A stretch of 64,000 nucleotides of DNA from Cacajao melanocephalus (Eukaryota; Chordata; Mammalia; Primates; Pitheciidae), in assembly GCA_963573385.1 (NCBI GenBank), contig CAUYLG010013905.1, positions 142,219 through 206,218 of the forward strand. The letters are read 5' to 3'. The notes beneath the pieces are model-generated. The model saw only the letters and a program-made list of their open reading frames with translations, was not told the DNA's origin and did not search any database. The position numbers and the translations under genes are program-made. This document shows positions 45,501-57,440 of the stretch, piece by piece (within the stretch, counting starts at the first letter, position 1; every line of letters starts with the position of its first letter).

Positions 45501-45659
45501 GGCTCCCAGCTGGGCCTCAGAGCAGCTCGGCCTCTGGTTGAACTTCACTGACCCACAGGGAGTGCCCTTCTCTTGCAGAATGCTTTGGCACAATAGTGCA
45601 CAGGAAGCACATGAGCTTTTTTTTTTCTTAAAAAAAAAACTACATAAAAACAAAAAAAC

Positions 45660-46183
<524 letters not shown>

Positions 46184-46480
46184 TGCTTTCTGTCTCTTTG
46201 AAGGTCCAGACCTGTGTTCATTCCAACTGGCCACATGACCTCATGCAAATTATTGCCCTTTGATTACTCCTCTGTATGAGAGGGAATAATCCTACCCTCC
46301 CTGTAGCGGGTTGTTTGAATTTTACTAATGTGCACAGTGTCTGATGCACCTGAGGAGCTGGGCACATGGGAGGCTGGTACACAGGACACAGGAAATAATA
46401 CAGATGCCTAGGCACGGTTGGCATAGGCCTAGCACACATTTTAAAGCACTCAATCCGTGGCAGCCTCTTAAACTAAGCAT

Positions 46481-46783
46481 CTTTTTTTTTTTGTGGGGGG
46501 GTGTGCAGACAGTCTTGCTGCCATCCAGGCTAGAGTGCAGTGGCACGATCTTGGCTCACTGCAACTTCTGCCTCCCAGGTTCAAGCGATTCTCCTGCCTC
46601 AGCCTCCTGAGTAGCTGGGATTACAGGCATACGTCACTGCACCCAGCTAATTTTCATATTTTTTATTAGAGACGGGGTTTCATCATCTTGGCCAGGCTGG
46701 TCTCAAACTCCTGACTTCGTGATCTACATGCCTCAGCCTCCCAAAGAGCTGGGATTACAGGTGTGAGCCATCACGCCCGGCCT
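46481..46783 (-). mobile_element. Alu
   Basis: Antisense Alu. AACTAAGCATCTT (left) and GACTAAGCATCTTA (right) form a target duplication. Confidence 0.95.
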
Positions 46784-46789
46784 AGACTA

Positions 46790-46990
46790 AGCATCTTAAA
46801 TGTATTACCTATTCTAACCCTCAGTGAACGTGGGTATCATTTCCATTTTATAAATGAAGAAACAGACACTGAGACGGGAAGTTGCTTTTGAAGGTCACGT
46901 AGGTGATAGCAGGGCTGGAAGTCCATCCCAGAGCCTGTCCTCCATAACATCATCCTGTCCCCTTCCTGATGTGAATCAAGCAAGGAATGA
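46790..46990 (-). repeat. MIR
   Basis: Antisense MIR: TTTCCATTTTATAAATGAAG, then AGGTCACGTAGGTGATAGCA. Confidence 0.65.
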
Positions 46991-47829
46991 ATGGATCCCA
47001 ATTCATGGATCCAGGACAAGGTTTATGGCACATACTTCTAAGGGATAGGACCTGGTATGATGAACATGGCATTCAAAACATAGTACACGGTACAGAGTCT
47101 GTCACAGGACACGACGCTCTGCATGAAGCATGACCCAGGAATGTCGGAGGCATGGGGTGCAACTGCAAGGGAGACACACGGGACAAGGCAAGAGGAACGC
47201 AGGGCCTGGTATGTGGCACTGTCACAGGGTATGTGACACTGGGCATGACAAACTCTATGATGCAGGGCCATGGTACTCAGGGTTTGAGACTTGAGCTGTG
47301 GCAACGGGGCAGGCTCTTGGCCACGGTGGGACCCTTTGTCATCTGGGTCCTCCATTATGCTGGTGCCTGGGGCCCCAGTAAGCAACGGCAGGAACCAAGT
47401 TTCTCCTCCTCACAAAGGCCAGTCTATTTTTTTCTCCCTCCTCCTCCATCTCTTTGGATGCCAAAGAGTGGGAGTGTCCCAGAGGAGTGGTGGCCAGAGT
47501 AACCCCCCCACCCTCGCCACCCCACCAGCTCAGACAGGGGTCAAGGCTTGGGGCCAAGTCCACTGCTCAGGAGGGGTTTGCCAGGCCCCCAGATCCCCTC
47601 TCTTTGAGATAGCTGTGAGCACCAGCATTGGCTGAAGCGAAAGTCGGGTAATTTTCCTCTAAGCTGTGTCCTCCCTCCGCTCCCCTCCCTGCCTGCTGGT
47701 GCTGGTTGTGAGCGAGTCTGCATTCCGGGACTTAGGAGAGAGTGAGAACCGCTGCTGTTAAGGTTGAGGAAGTAGATTGTTAACAGCTGCTGTAGGAGGG
47801 GTGGATGTGCGGGAGAGGAGGCCGTGGAT
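46991..47829 (+). other. Intron sequence without recognised features
   Basis: A stretch at 47040-47290 has loosely repeated GGTATG/GACACGG-like words but no clear unit. No exon seen. Confidence 0.45.
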
Positions 47830-47990
47830 TGCAGGTTAACATTTATTGAGCCTCTTGGCACCTGGCACTCACTACCTCATCTTGTCTCATTTGCACAAAG
47901 CCCCAGTAGCCTGATGAAGAGACAGACCCAGAGAGGCAAAGAACTTGCCCAAGGTCACACAGGGAGGCAGAGCCAAGGCCTAGACTCTGG
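47830..47990 (-). repeat. MIR
   Basis: Antisense MIR: TTGCCCAAGGTCACACAGGG is diagnostic. Confidence 0.75.
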
Positions 47991-48880
47991 TTCTCCCAGA
48001 GGCAGGCAGGTGAGGTTGTCTAGAGGCCATGGCACAGGGGATGTTGTTGGGGGGTGAGTGGGCAATGAGGCTGCAAGGGCTTGCGGGCCCCAGGTCACAG
48101 AAGACCGAGCTCAGGTGTCCTGACTTCTTTTTGTCTGCACTGAGGTCCCCGGAAGGGGCTTGAGCAGGGAATGGTGCTCTGTATGGGTAACAGGCCCGGT
48201 GCAGGGAGAGTTTAGGCAGTGAGGGAGCTGATGTCATGATCCCAGGAAAAGATGGGGACACTGAACCAAGACAGTGGCTGGAGTGTGGGGGTGAGAAGTG
48301 GGTTTAAAGTGGGGAGGAGTTGAGGTTGTTCTCTGCTCTGGTCTCAGCCTTTATGTACTGTCTTGGTGGGATGACTGTGGTTGGGTCCTGCCTCCAAGAG
48401 TATTCTAGAGGGTTCTAGAAGCTCCCACATGGACAGGCTCTTGGAGGATAGTGGTGGTGATTGGGCAGGTGCCTGGATGGAGGTGAGGCCTAAAGCACAC
48501 CCGGGGACAGAAAGCAGCACCCACACGGGGGCCCAACTTTGTGCCAGGGACTGTATTTTAGGTGCCAGATCTTGTTTAAATCTTCTGGCTGGCTATGATT
48601 ATCCTCTAAGCTGGGGAATGAAAAAAAGCATTCCAGTACTATACCTCTGTTTGGGTTAAAGGAGGGGAAAGTACTTTAAATAAAACCTATTAGAGTTAAA
48701 AGGATTAGTAGCAATAAAAATATCTTTGAATCTCTGATGGTTCTATTGTAGTCAAAAGTTTTAGATAAATTGTGAAAAATCTCTAATGCTATTTGGAGTT
48801 TTTCTTTCTCAAAAAATATATATAGTAAAATATATATAGTAAAAAGGTTACTATAGCGAAGCAAATGAACATATGCATCA
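47991..48880 (+). other. Intron sequence without recognised features
   Basis: GC-balanced up to about 48650, then AT-rich. No exon or named repeat seen. Confidence 0.45.
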
Positions 48881-48961
48881 TTGCAGTTGGCACAAAAGTC
48901 ATTGCAGTTTTTGCCATTACTTCCAATGAGAAAAACCGCAATTACTTTTGCACTGACCTAA
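48881..48961. mobile_element. MADE1 (mariner-derived hairpin element)
   Basis: This 80-base near-palindrome has arms reading GGCACAAAAGTCATTGCAG and, complementary, CCGCAATTACTTTTGCACTG, with a short loop near 48925. It matches MADE1, the family from which miR-548 genes arose. No processing evidence is available from sequence. Confidence 0.9.
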
Positions 48962-48998
48962 TAAAACCTACTGATTTAGCATGAATCCCAAAATATAG

Positions 48999-49330
<332 letters not shown>

Positions 49331-49364
49331 TTTATTTTTAAATTCTTATTTATTTTTATTATTT

Positions 49365-49482
49365 TTAATATATATAGAGACAGGGTCTCACTATGTTGCC
49401 CAGGTTGGTTTTAAACTGTGTGGCTCAAGCGATCCTCCCTCCTCAGCCTCCCAAAGTGCTGGGATTACAGGCATGAGCTGTC
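49365..49482 (-). mobile_element. Alu, truncated (J-like)
   Basis: Antisense left-monomer-type fragment: AGAGACAGGGTCTCACTATG to GGGATTACAGGCATGAGC. Confidence 0.9.
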
Positions 49483-49499
49483 TAGACTTGTTCATTCCA

Positions 49500-49917
49500 C
49501 GTATCTCCTACCTTGTGCCCGCTGTATCCTCATTCGTGGATTCAACCAACCACGGGTCAGAAATGTTTTTTTAAAAAACAATAAAAAATAACAAGCAACA
49601 GTAAAAAAATATATAAATTTTAAAAACAGTACAGTGTAACAACTAGTTACATAGTTTATTGTTACATAGAAATTTACATTTACATTTGTATGTAACAACT
49701 ACAGTGTAACAACTATGTAAATAGAATGTACATTGTATTAGGTTTTATAAGTAATCTAGAGAGATTTAAAGTATAATACATGGGAGGAAATATGTAGGTT
49801 GTATGCAGGTACCATACTATGCCATTTTACATATAGGTGTACGGCATCTGCAGATTTTAGTATCTGAGGGAGGTCCTGGAACCAATCCCCTATGGATATG
49901 GAGGGACAAGTATCCTC
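49500..49917. mobile_element. MER2-like (Tigger-related) DNA transposon
   Basis: GGATTCAACCAACCACGG on the left and CCTGGAACCAATCCCC plus ATGGAGGGACAAGTATCC on the right are the hallmarks. The AT-rich middle has locally duplicated CAGTGTAACAACTA words (49631 and 49700). Confidence 0.75.
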
Positions 49918-49937
49918 TGACATATCTCCCCACTGGA

Positions 49938-50237
49938 CTTTTTTTTTTTTTTTTGAGATAGAGTCTTGCTTTGTCATCCAGGCTGGAGTACAGTGGTGCG
50001 CTCTTAGCTCACTGCAACTTCCACCTCCTGGGTTCAAGTGATTCTCCTGCCTCAGCCTCCTGAGTAGCTGGGACTACAGGCACACACCACCAAGCTTGGC
50101 TAATTTCTTGTATTTTTAGTAGAGACAGGGTTTCACCATATTGGCCAGGCTGGTCTCAAACTCCTGGCCTCAAGTGATTCACCCGCCTTGGTTTCCCAAA
50201 GTACTGGAATTACGGGCGTGAGCCACCACTCCCAGCT
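49938..50237 (-). mobile_element. Alu
   Basis: Antisense Alu; CCACTGGACTTTTT lies on both sides (49930 and 50239), a clear target duplication. Confidence 0.95.
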
Positions 50238-50429
50238 TCCACTGGACTTTTTCTCTAATTGATTTGTACTTGTATCAAGTTCTGGTGAGTCTGTGAGATA
50301 ATATGGCCATTCTGTCTCTGTGGACACCAAAGCTCAGAGGGTTGAGTCCCTTGCTCAGCATCACCCAATTGTAAGTAAGTGGTAGGACTGGGATCCAGAG
50401 CCCTCACTTTTTTGTTTGTATTTCCTTGC

Positions 50430-50717
50430 TTTTCTGAGACAGGATCTCACTCTGTTGCCCAGGCTGGAGTGCAGTGGCACAGTCATGGCTTACTGTAGCC
50501 CCGACCTCCCAGGCTCAAGTGATCCTCCCACCTCAGCCTCCCCAGTAGCTAGGACTACAGGTGTATGCCATCACACCTGGCTAATTTTTAAATTTTTTGT
50601 AGAGACAGGGTCTCACTCTGTTTCCCAGGCTGGTCTCAAACTACTGGGTTTAAGCCATCCTCCTGCCTTGGCCTCCCAAAGTGCTGGGATTACAGGCATG
50701 AGCCACCATGCCCAGCC
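50430..50717 (-). mobile_element. Alu (J-like)
   Basis: Antisense older Alu ending CATGCCCAGCC. Confidence 0.93.
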
Positions 50718-53700
50718 AAGAGCCCTTGTTCTTTTGGGTGGGGCAGAACAGGCAAAGTTCAGAGAGGAGGGGAGGGGGTGTCATAAGGAGTCTTATGGAG
50801 GGGATTGGGTAGCAAAGCTGGCTCTGTAGATGTGGGCTTGAGGCCGGCCCACTTCGGAGATGCATCCACATCCCTGGCTCTAGCCTTATTTGGAATCCTC
50901 CCTCTCTCCCTTGCTTTGGATGCAAAGACACAGAGGCAGAGGGGTGGGTATGGGGTAGGTGTAGGGCAAGTATAGGGGCCAGTGAGCTGTATGTGTGTGT
51001 AGGGTCTGGACATGTGCTGGCAGTGGTCTTTGGATGTTAGGCTTACTGAGCACCTGCTGTGTGCCAAGCACAGTGTCAGGGGCTCCTTCAATCCTGCCAG
51101 ACACCCCGCCAGGTTGGAATCTTCACCCCATTTATAGAGGAGGAAATTGAAGTGCTGCAGAAAGTGCCACTGGTGTAATTTCCCTGGTGGTGGGGATTTG
51201 GGCTCTGTCCAGATTCATCCCTGTACATTGCCTCATATTCCTCAGGTTGGAAGGTCACTCGTCCTCACCCTGTTGGTCATTTTTGGTATCTCCAGCTCAC
51301 AGAGACTCTGCAGGCACTCCTGGATCCTGTTGTCTCTTCCCTCTTCCCCACGCCTGTCCCCTTTTGTCTTTCTCAGGGAGTTCTCCCTGCAGGGTGACTT
51401 TGCAAGGCATGGTTCTTGGATCCTTCACATTTATGGTCTCATTTAATCCTCTCCACTAGCCTTCAAGACATGCACTTTGACCCCGATTTTCCACATCCAG
51501 ACAATGGGCTCACACTTCCTGCCAGAGCCCAGCAAGGAGGAAATCTTGGCTGTAGTTGTTGTGGGAGACTTGGGGATAGAGAAGGGCTTTGTTTGGAGCC
51601 GGCAGCAGGAGGGATGTAGCACCATCATCTTATGCCCTGCATCATTCATTGTCCCCATCCGGAAGGTGGTTGGCTTGGCGAAGCTTCCACCATTCCTGAT
51701 AGATCCCAGGGAAGGATGAATCTGATTCCTAGACAGGCGGGGGGGCATGCAACTGGGCATCACTGTCCCTGTTTACAGATGAGTGACCTGAGGCTCAGAG
51801 AGGAAGAGTAACTTGCTCCACGTTACACAGCCCAGACCTGAACTCTAGTGTCTTACTGTGAAATCTACGCCATCACACGCTGAACGAAGGCCTTTGTGCA
51901 GAAACTAGGCTGCTCAGAAAGAAGAGTGCTTACTTTTGGGGAGCTCCTGTGCTTCACATCCTGGGCTTCCTCACTGCTTCATGCTCTAGGTACCATTCTC
52001 CCCCTTTTGTAGATGAGGAAACTTGAGGCCTTGATCGCAGGAGCTGAGTAGTCCAGATTTGAAAACCTGTGTTCTTTCAAGTCCACAGGGCTTGCCAGAA
52101 CTTTTCCAGGCCCTGTCCAGTTTCACTGGGTTTCATAACTGGCTTCTCTGTTTACTGATCATTGTCCCAATTAGCAAAATCCCTGGCCAGAAGGGCGGAG
52201 GCTCCCGGGAGGACCCAGAGAATAGCAGTGAGCCAAAAAGCAAATAGACTCCAAGAGAGGGCTTTCCATGAGTGGCTGGCTGCCTGGAAAATCAAAACAA
52301 CAGCGTTTAGAGAAAAGAGAAAAGAACAGGGTTGTGTCTTCCAGGCTTAGCCAAGGCCTTTTTGCACACTGTGGCCGGGGATGGAAGGGGCGGGTGAGGC
52401 TACCTCCTCTGGTCTCTGGTAGCTGTCCTGGGGGTCCTGCAGACATACAGAGACCAAGGTTACAGAGGAAACGAGGGCCCAGAGCTGGTTGTGTTGTGGG
52501 GGTCCTGGGTCAACTACAGGGGAGAGAGGGGTCTGCCAGGGGGACATGGGCTGTACAGCCCCCATCCTGTGGCAGACACAGAGAATCTGCCTACTGTGTG
52601 TCTGGAGCTGGGCAGGACCCAGAAACAGCCGAGATCAGAGGTCAAAGAGGTCTCTGAGGTGCAGAGAAGCGCAGAGACCAGGACATGCTCATGTACTGAG
52701 TTGGTAGCAGAAGGGCTGCCTCCAAATCAAAGAAATCATGCCAGACCTGAGTGTCATGTGGCCCAGAGTGCACGTGCCACAGTCAGTGCTGCGCTAAGTG
52801 GGCACAGCTTGGGGATCTTCCAGGCCTTTGGCCTGGGCACTAACATCAGGTGTGTGAAAGGCTAAAGGGCTTTCCCAGTGTCACCTCCTGCCCTGGCCTG
52901 AGAGGAGTAGTGGGGACAGCTGCCCCAGAGACTCCTGGCTGCCAGGCTTGATTTGGGCTTGATTGATGTAGCCTTTTAGCTGGAAAGGGCACTGCTGCTT
53001 CTTGCCCAGGCCAGGTGTGCTAGGAGCTTCTGCTTGGTCTCTGCAGACAGAGCCTGGGCTCTGAAGCCAGCTATACTTGTGTTTGAATCTCAGCAACACC
53101 TCTTTCCAGTTAAGTGACTTGAGCCTCCCTGAGTCTCAGTTTCCCAGGCTGGGCCTGGAGGTGAGTGGTGTGCTGCTATCGGTGACTGCAGTGCCTCCTT
53201 CCGCAAGTCAGGGGCCCTGGACTGTCTGATCCGGAAGGGCCTGTAGAGGTGACCTGGTCCAATGCTCCCATTTTACAGATGGGAACCCTGAAGCTCAGAG
53301 ACTTGTAGGTCCTGGATTTGATCATACAACTGGTATCTGGGAGTGCTGGGGCTAGGAAAGAGGCTTAGAGTCAGAGCATCAGGCCCTACCCTGTATTTTG
53401 CATATGGAGACACTGAAGCCCAGAGAGGTACTGTGACTTGCCCAAAGTCACCCAGGAAGTCAGTGGCAGAGCCAGCCCGGGCAATGAGGCCTCTTCCTTT
53501 CTACCGAGGGGTCTTTCTCTTGTACCTGAATTCCCCCATTCGCTTGAACTCATACGTCTTCTTCCAGGCAGGAAGCAGAGTAAGATAATGTTGCCCCCGT
53601 TATGGTCTCCACTTGTCAGTGCCCTGTAGCAAGAGTTTCCAGGGTCTGTAGTGAGGGCTCCCAGAAGGCAAGGGTGGGGTCTGTTTACCAGCTCTCCCAT

Positions 53701-54089
53701 GCCAAGAGCCTGGGCTCCAGAGCTATATGGCAGGCAAAGCTGCAAGGCCTTTGTGATCATTAACGTGGTCCCTGGGCTGATGGTCAGTGGCCCCTGGGAC
53801 CAAGGTCAAGCCACAGCAGCCCTGTATTAATTACCAACCATGCAGGTCAGAGTCACACTGCTCCAGAAGGGGCCGCTCAGCTGGGCAGTTGCTGGCCCAG
53901 GTTCCGTCTGGGGGCTGGGCAGCTGAGGAAACTTCTTCCTACTTGTCTGAATTTTTCAAATTGTCTAATAAGCAGGCATCACTATAAGCATATGTTAAAA
54001 GTGATTATTTCTGTATTTGTGTTTTATAAACAAAAAAAAAACCATATCAGATATACACTTATAAAGTTCCAAACTCTACAGCAATGCTT
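50718..54089 (+). other. Mostly unique intron sequence
   Basis: A perfect CArG motif CCTTATTTGG lies at 50884-50893. MIR-type pieces lie at about 51750-51840, 53030-53150 and 53260-53480. No exon supported. Confidence 0.45.
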
Positions 54090-54800
54090 TTTACAATTTT
54101 TTTCAGCTAGTATATTGACATATAATTTACACATCATGATTCACTCACTAAGTATACATATAGTTCTATGAATTTTAGTAGATTTAATCAGTTGCACAGT
54201 CTTCACTGTAATCCAGTGTTAGAATGTTTTTATCACTCCGAAAACTTCCCTCATTTCAACTGCAGTGATCTAGGCACTTCCTCCAGCCTCAGGCAGCCAC
54301 GGCAATGTTTGAGGATGAAATTCTCCTTCTTTCCTTTTGAGCAAACGGCCTTAAAAGTTCGGTGCTGACCCTCTGATTGTTTTAAGGGTGTATGCAAAAA
54401 CAGGCACCATTGTAAAAAGAAGAGGAGCTATAGTATCACCATTGTTGTGCAGTCGCTTTCTGCACTCAGAGATCTCCCTGTGCTTATTGTGTGCCTACTA
54501 TGTGCCAGGCACAATCAGATGTAGCTCATTCTTTTTTCACAGCTGCATAGTGTCCATTGTATGGTGGCTCCATAATTTATTTGAACGTTTGAGTCCTTTC
54601 CAGTTTTCTTCAAACAATGCTTCAGTGAACATCCTTGCACACATATTTTTGTGTTTGTTGGAAAGTAATTCTGTAGAAAGTGGAACTGTTGTTGCATTGT
54701 GTGTTTTGAGTTGGGACAAATTGCTATCTAGAGAGGTGAAACTGGTTTATGCTTCCATCAAGAGCCTATGGGAGCTGTGGGTTTTTAAAAAATAATATCA
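54090..54800. mobile_element. L1M 3'-region fragments
   Basis: ACATATAATTTACACATCAT, GCATAGTGTCCATTGTATGG and GAACATCCTTGCACACATAT are typical. A short MIR/L2-like phrase (CTATGTGCCAGGCACAATCA) interrupts at about 54490. Confidence 0.6.
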
Positions 54801-54939
54801 TCCTCCAAATGGCTAGGGTAAAGGGAGGGCTCTCTGAATTTAGGCCAAGCTAGCCCACTGCAGGCTGGGCAGGCCCAGGCCTGGACTTACCAGGACATGG
54901 AGCCCTGAGAACTGAGACATCCCTCAGGGTCCCCCACAG

Positions 54940-55280
54940 ACACTGAGATGAAGTTCAAACTCTTCAGTGTGGCACACAGGCTTCTGTGACCCCTGCTGCC
55001 CTCAGCAGCCTCCTCTCCTCATGCTTCCGGTATTTCAGACTGGACCTCTGGTAATTAACTGGATATGGCCGATGTTTGCCTGCCCTTTGCCTATGTGTCC
55101 GCTCCCCATGGAATGCCTTTTCTTCTTAATCTCCATCCTCCCTGTCCTTCAAGGCCTGGGTCACAAGTCCCTTTCTCCACAACGCCTTCTTATAATCCTT
55201 CCAGCCTGAATCATCTTCTCTGTGTCACTTTAGCCTTTGATCTGAACCACATCCCCCCTTAGGTGGGATCAAATTGTGCA
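54940..55280 (+). repeat. L2 fragment
   Basis: Sense L2: AGTTCAAACTCTTCAGTGTG, then CCTCCCTGTCCTTCAAGGC and CAAGTCCCTTTCTCCACA. Confidence 0.65.
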
Positions 55281-56159
55281 TGGGAGAGGGCAAACTTCAG
55301 CCTGATCAGATACAGGCTGGACTTCAGGAGGAGCTGGGAAGGGGGACCATAGTTTGTGGGGAGGTTGTGAAGAACTCACATTTACCTAGCTGCTGGCCAG
55401 CCTGTTTTCATACCTGCAGACCAATCTAATCTTCAACTACTGTAGTCATTTAGTAGATGAGACACTGAAAACACGCACAGCGGAGGTGAGAATGAAAGCC
55501 AGCTCTCCAACGCCCCAGTCTTCTTTCCTGTCACTGTACCAGGCTGCAGGGTGATGGGAGGTCTGGGATACAGAGAACTTAGAGGTGGGGCAGTTGGATT
55601 CTGCACACTGCTGGGAGGGAGGAGAGGGTTTAGAGGAGGTGGGAAGCAGGCCTCCTCCAGTTTGGATAGCACTTTCCCTAACCCAATGACTCTAGTGGGA
55701 GGGTGGAGGGATGGGAAGGGAGCTTGGGAATGAGGAGGAAATACAAACTCTGTCTTCGCCCTGCAGAGTCAATGAATAGTACCTAAAATGGAAACAAAAC
55801 AAAACAATTTCAAGAAGTAACAAGGGCTTGTTTAGAGACATGAAGGTAAACCCTGAACCATCATTGAAAAGAGATAGATAGCAGTGGTTGCCCCCGGGGA
55901 GAGGTAAATGGGATGGAGAGGGAGCAACTGTGTACAAATAGGTGACTTTACGTTTCGATCAAAGTAAGACTTAAAAAAAAAAAAAGCTTTTTAAAAAGAA
56001 GGAAAGAAAGGCGTTCTTGGGGAAAGTAGGAGGGAGCATCCCAGGAGCTGAGCGTTCTGCCCCACCCCTCTGAGTTCTGCTGGCTTCACCTGCCCAAGGG
56101 AGCCTGGTCCCCTGCCCTGCTGCGGTGCATGCTGCCTGGTGGGGGTTCTGCCCAGGCCC
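55281..56159 (+). other. Intron sequence upstream of the plasma exon
   Basis: No exon seen. A short A-run with AAGGAAAG words lies at 55973-56009. Confidence 0.45.
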
Positions 56160-56310
56160 CCTACTGCCTGAGTTCAAATACCAGGACAGCACCATTTAGT
56201 AGCTATGTGAAAGTTGCTTCACCACTCTGTGCTGTTCCGCCCTCTGTAAAATGGGTTGGCCACTGTCCCATCTCTGAAAAGGGTGTGCTGATGACTCGGT
56301 GAAAAGCTTT
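56160..56310 (+). repeat. MIR
   Basis: Sense MIR: TGAGTTCAAATACCAGGACA, then CTGTAAAATGGGTTGGC. Confidence 0.65.
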
Positions 56311-56355
56311 CAAAAATTATTAGGTCATGTTATTTTTTTTTTCCTGGAAGTGTTA

Positions 56356-56480
56356 GATGCGGAGAGGAGAGGGGGCTCGCGTGGGTCACAGAAGGCTCAG
56401 TGGGGCTCGCCGTGGTTTATGCATGTGCCCACTTAGCATTCACAGAGCCAGTGCCTGCTGTATGCCAGGCCCCGTGCTGG
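56356..56480 (+). repeat. Direct repeat, copy 1 (upstream of plasma exon)
   Basis: This shares GAGAGGAGAGGGGGCTC and GCCTGCTGTATGCCAGGC, and intervening sequence, with 57737-57862, at roughly 82% by eye. It lies about 220 bases before the plasma start codon. Confidence 0.88.
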
Positions 56481-56599
56481 TGCTGAGTCTCCGCCCCAGA
56501 GCTGGGGTGCAGGGGCTGCCGCGCCCTGTCGGGTTGATCCCTGTGGGATCCCAGATGTCTTCAAGATCCAGGACGGATCCCCTCCCCACGCCCTCCCTG

Positions 56600-56699
56600 C
56601 GGGGCGGTCCTGGGCTTGGGCGGGCTGGGCGGGCGGCTACTTAAGGTCGGCGACCCAAGGCCGCAGCTGCCGACTGGGTCCTCTGCCGCTGTCGCCACC
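56600..56699 (+). promoter_or_regulatory. Proximal promoter and short leader of the plasma gelsolin exon
   Basis: GC boxes (GGGCGG units, 56618-56636) are followed at once by TACTTAAGG (56638-56646), which could act as a weak TATA-like element. The distance from it to the ATG at 56700 leaves room for a leader of roughly 30 bases. The start site itself is inferred. Confidence 0.55.
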
Positions 56700-56843
56700 A
56701 TGGCTCCCCACCGCCCCGCGCCCGCGCTGCTCTGCGCGCTAGTCCTGGCGCTGTGCGCGCTGTCGCCGCCTGTTCGTGCGGCCACTGCGTCGCGGGGGGC
56801 GTCCCAGGCGCGGGCGCCCCGGGTGCAGGTGCCCGAGGTGCGG
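56700..56843 (+). CDS. GSN: Gelsolin, first coding exon of the secreted (plasma) isoform
   Basis: This exon encodes the 48-residue start of secreted gelsolin, which is exported to plasma where it severs and clears actin filaments. The ATG lies in a strong Kozak context (gccaccATGG). The product opens [14 protein letters not shown], then has a hydrophobic Leu/Ala core (about residues 9-22) and an Ala-rich signal cleavage region near residue 27, followed by a short extension ending VPEVR. The exon ends in phase 0 at a GTGAGT donor. Joined to the 58795 acceptor it gives Pro-Ser-Ser-Met, with Met as residue 52, as in human plasma gelsolin. From memory of the human protein, about eight residues differ (for example Ser15 to Val, Leu23 to Pro), while length and phase are the same. 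Identification is very secure; the species inference is less so. Confidence 0.97.
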
Positions 56844-56940
56844 GTGAGTGCCCGGGGGGCCCCGGGGCTCCCGGAGTAATTCTCTATTGTAAGTTCTTGC
56901 AGATACAGCGCTAGGAAAAGGGGAGTAATTCAGGTCTAGA
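56844..56940 (+). promoter_or_regulatory. Spacer between plasma and gelsolin-3 exons; probable gelsolin-3 leader
   Basis: This is 97 bases from the plasma donor to the gelsolin-3 ATG. It is both the start of the plasma intron and the only room for a gelsolin-3 leader, unless that leader overlaps the plasma exon. Base composition drops sharply from GC-rich to AT-rich after 56875. There is no clear TATA box. Confidence 0.4.
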
Positions 56941-56964
56941 ATGGAAAAACTGTTTTGTTGCTTT
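56941..56964 (+). CDS. GSN: Gelsolin-3 alternative first coding exon (8 codons)
   Basis: This tiny coding exon reads MEKLFCCF and ends in phase 0 at a GTAAGT donor (56965). Spliced to the shared acceptor at 58795 it adds Pro-Ser-Ser before the Met of cytoplasmic gelsolin, an 11-residue extension. I recall gelsolin-3, the isoform described from oligodendrocytes, as having the same 11-residue extension starting MEKLFCCF. It has no signal peptide, so the product should be cytoplasmic; the Cys-Cys pair near the N-terminus is notable but untested here. The exon lies only 97 bases after the plasma exon donor. The 5' end of the exon is unknown; the leader probably lies within about 56850-56940. It is too short for ordinary ORF calling and was found by frame and donor. 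Confidence 0.85.
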
Positions 56965-57059
56965 GTAAGTATCTCTTGCTGCTTCCGGGGCTCTGGCTCG
57001 CAGATGAGGGTGGGAGCCTCGGGGCTCTGGCTGTTCCCTCCCAGGAGGCTAACCTCACC

Positions 57060-57440
57060 TTGGCCGGATTTCTTTTCCTCTGTCCCCGTCTGACATCTTA
57101 CCTCCTGCCTCCTGATTTCTCCTTTTCCTTCTCTGATTTCTTCTCTCTGCCTCACTTCTCTCCTTCCTCTTCCGATGTCTTCTTCCCTTTCCGATTCCTT
57201 GTTCGCATTTGCTCTCTCTCCCTCTCCAGTATTTCCTTCTTTCATGTATGACCTCACCTCTGTCTGCTTATGGTCATTACTATTATTTCTTCTCTCTTTT
57301 CTGCTGTCTTCCCTGTCTCGTCTGGTTTCACCTCCTCTCTCCTGTTTCCCTTGTGTGTTTTCACCCTTCTGCCTGAGTTCTCCCCGCCTGGTTTCTCTGA
57401 CTTTTCCCCTCTGACTTTTTCCCTCTGACTTTTCCTCCCA
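57060..57440 (+). repeat. Pyrimidine-rich intronic tract
   Basis: About 380 bases strongly biased to C and T, ending in three tandem CTCTGACTTTTCCC-like units (about 57397-57440). It lies in the intron shared by plasma and gelsolin-3 transcripts. Confidence 0.85.

Noticed and set aside
46990..47290. Possible degenerate tandem repeat
   Set aside because: Repeated short words are visible, but no consistent unit or period could be set by eye.
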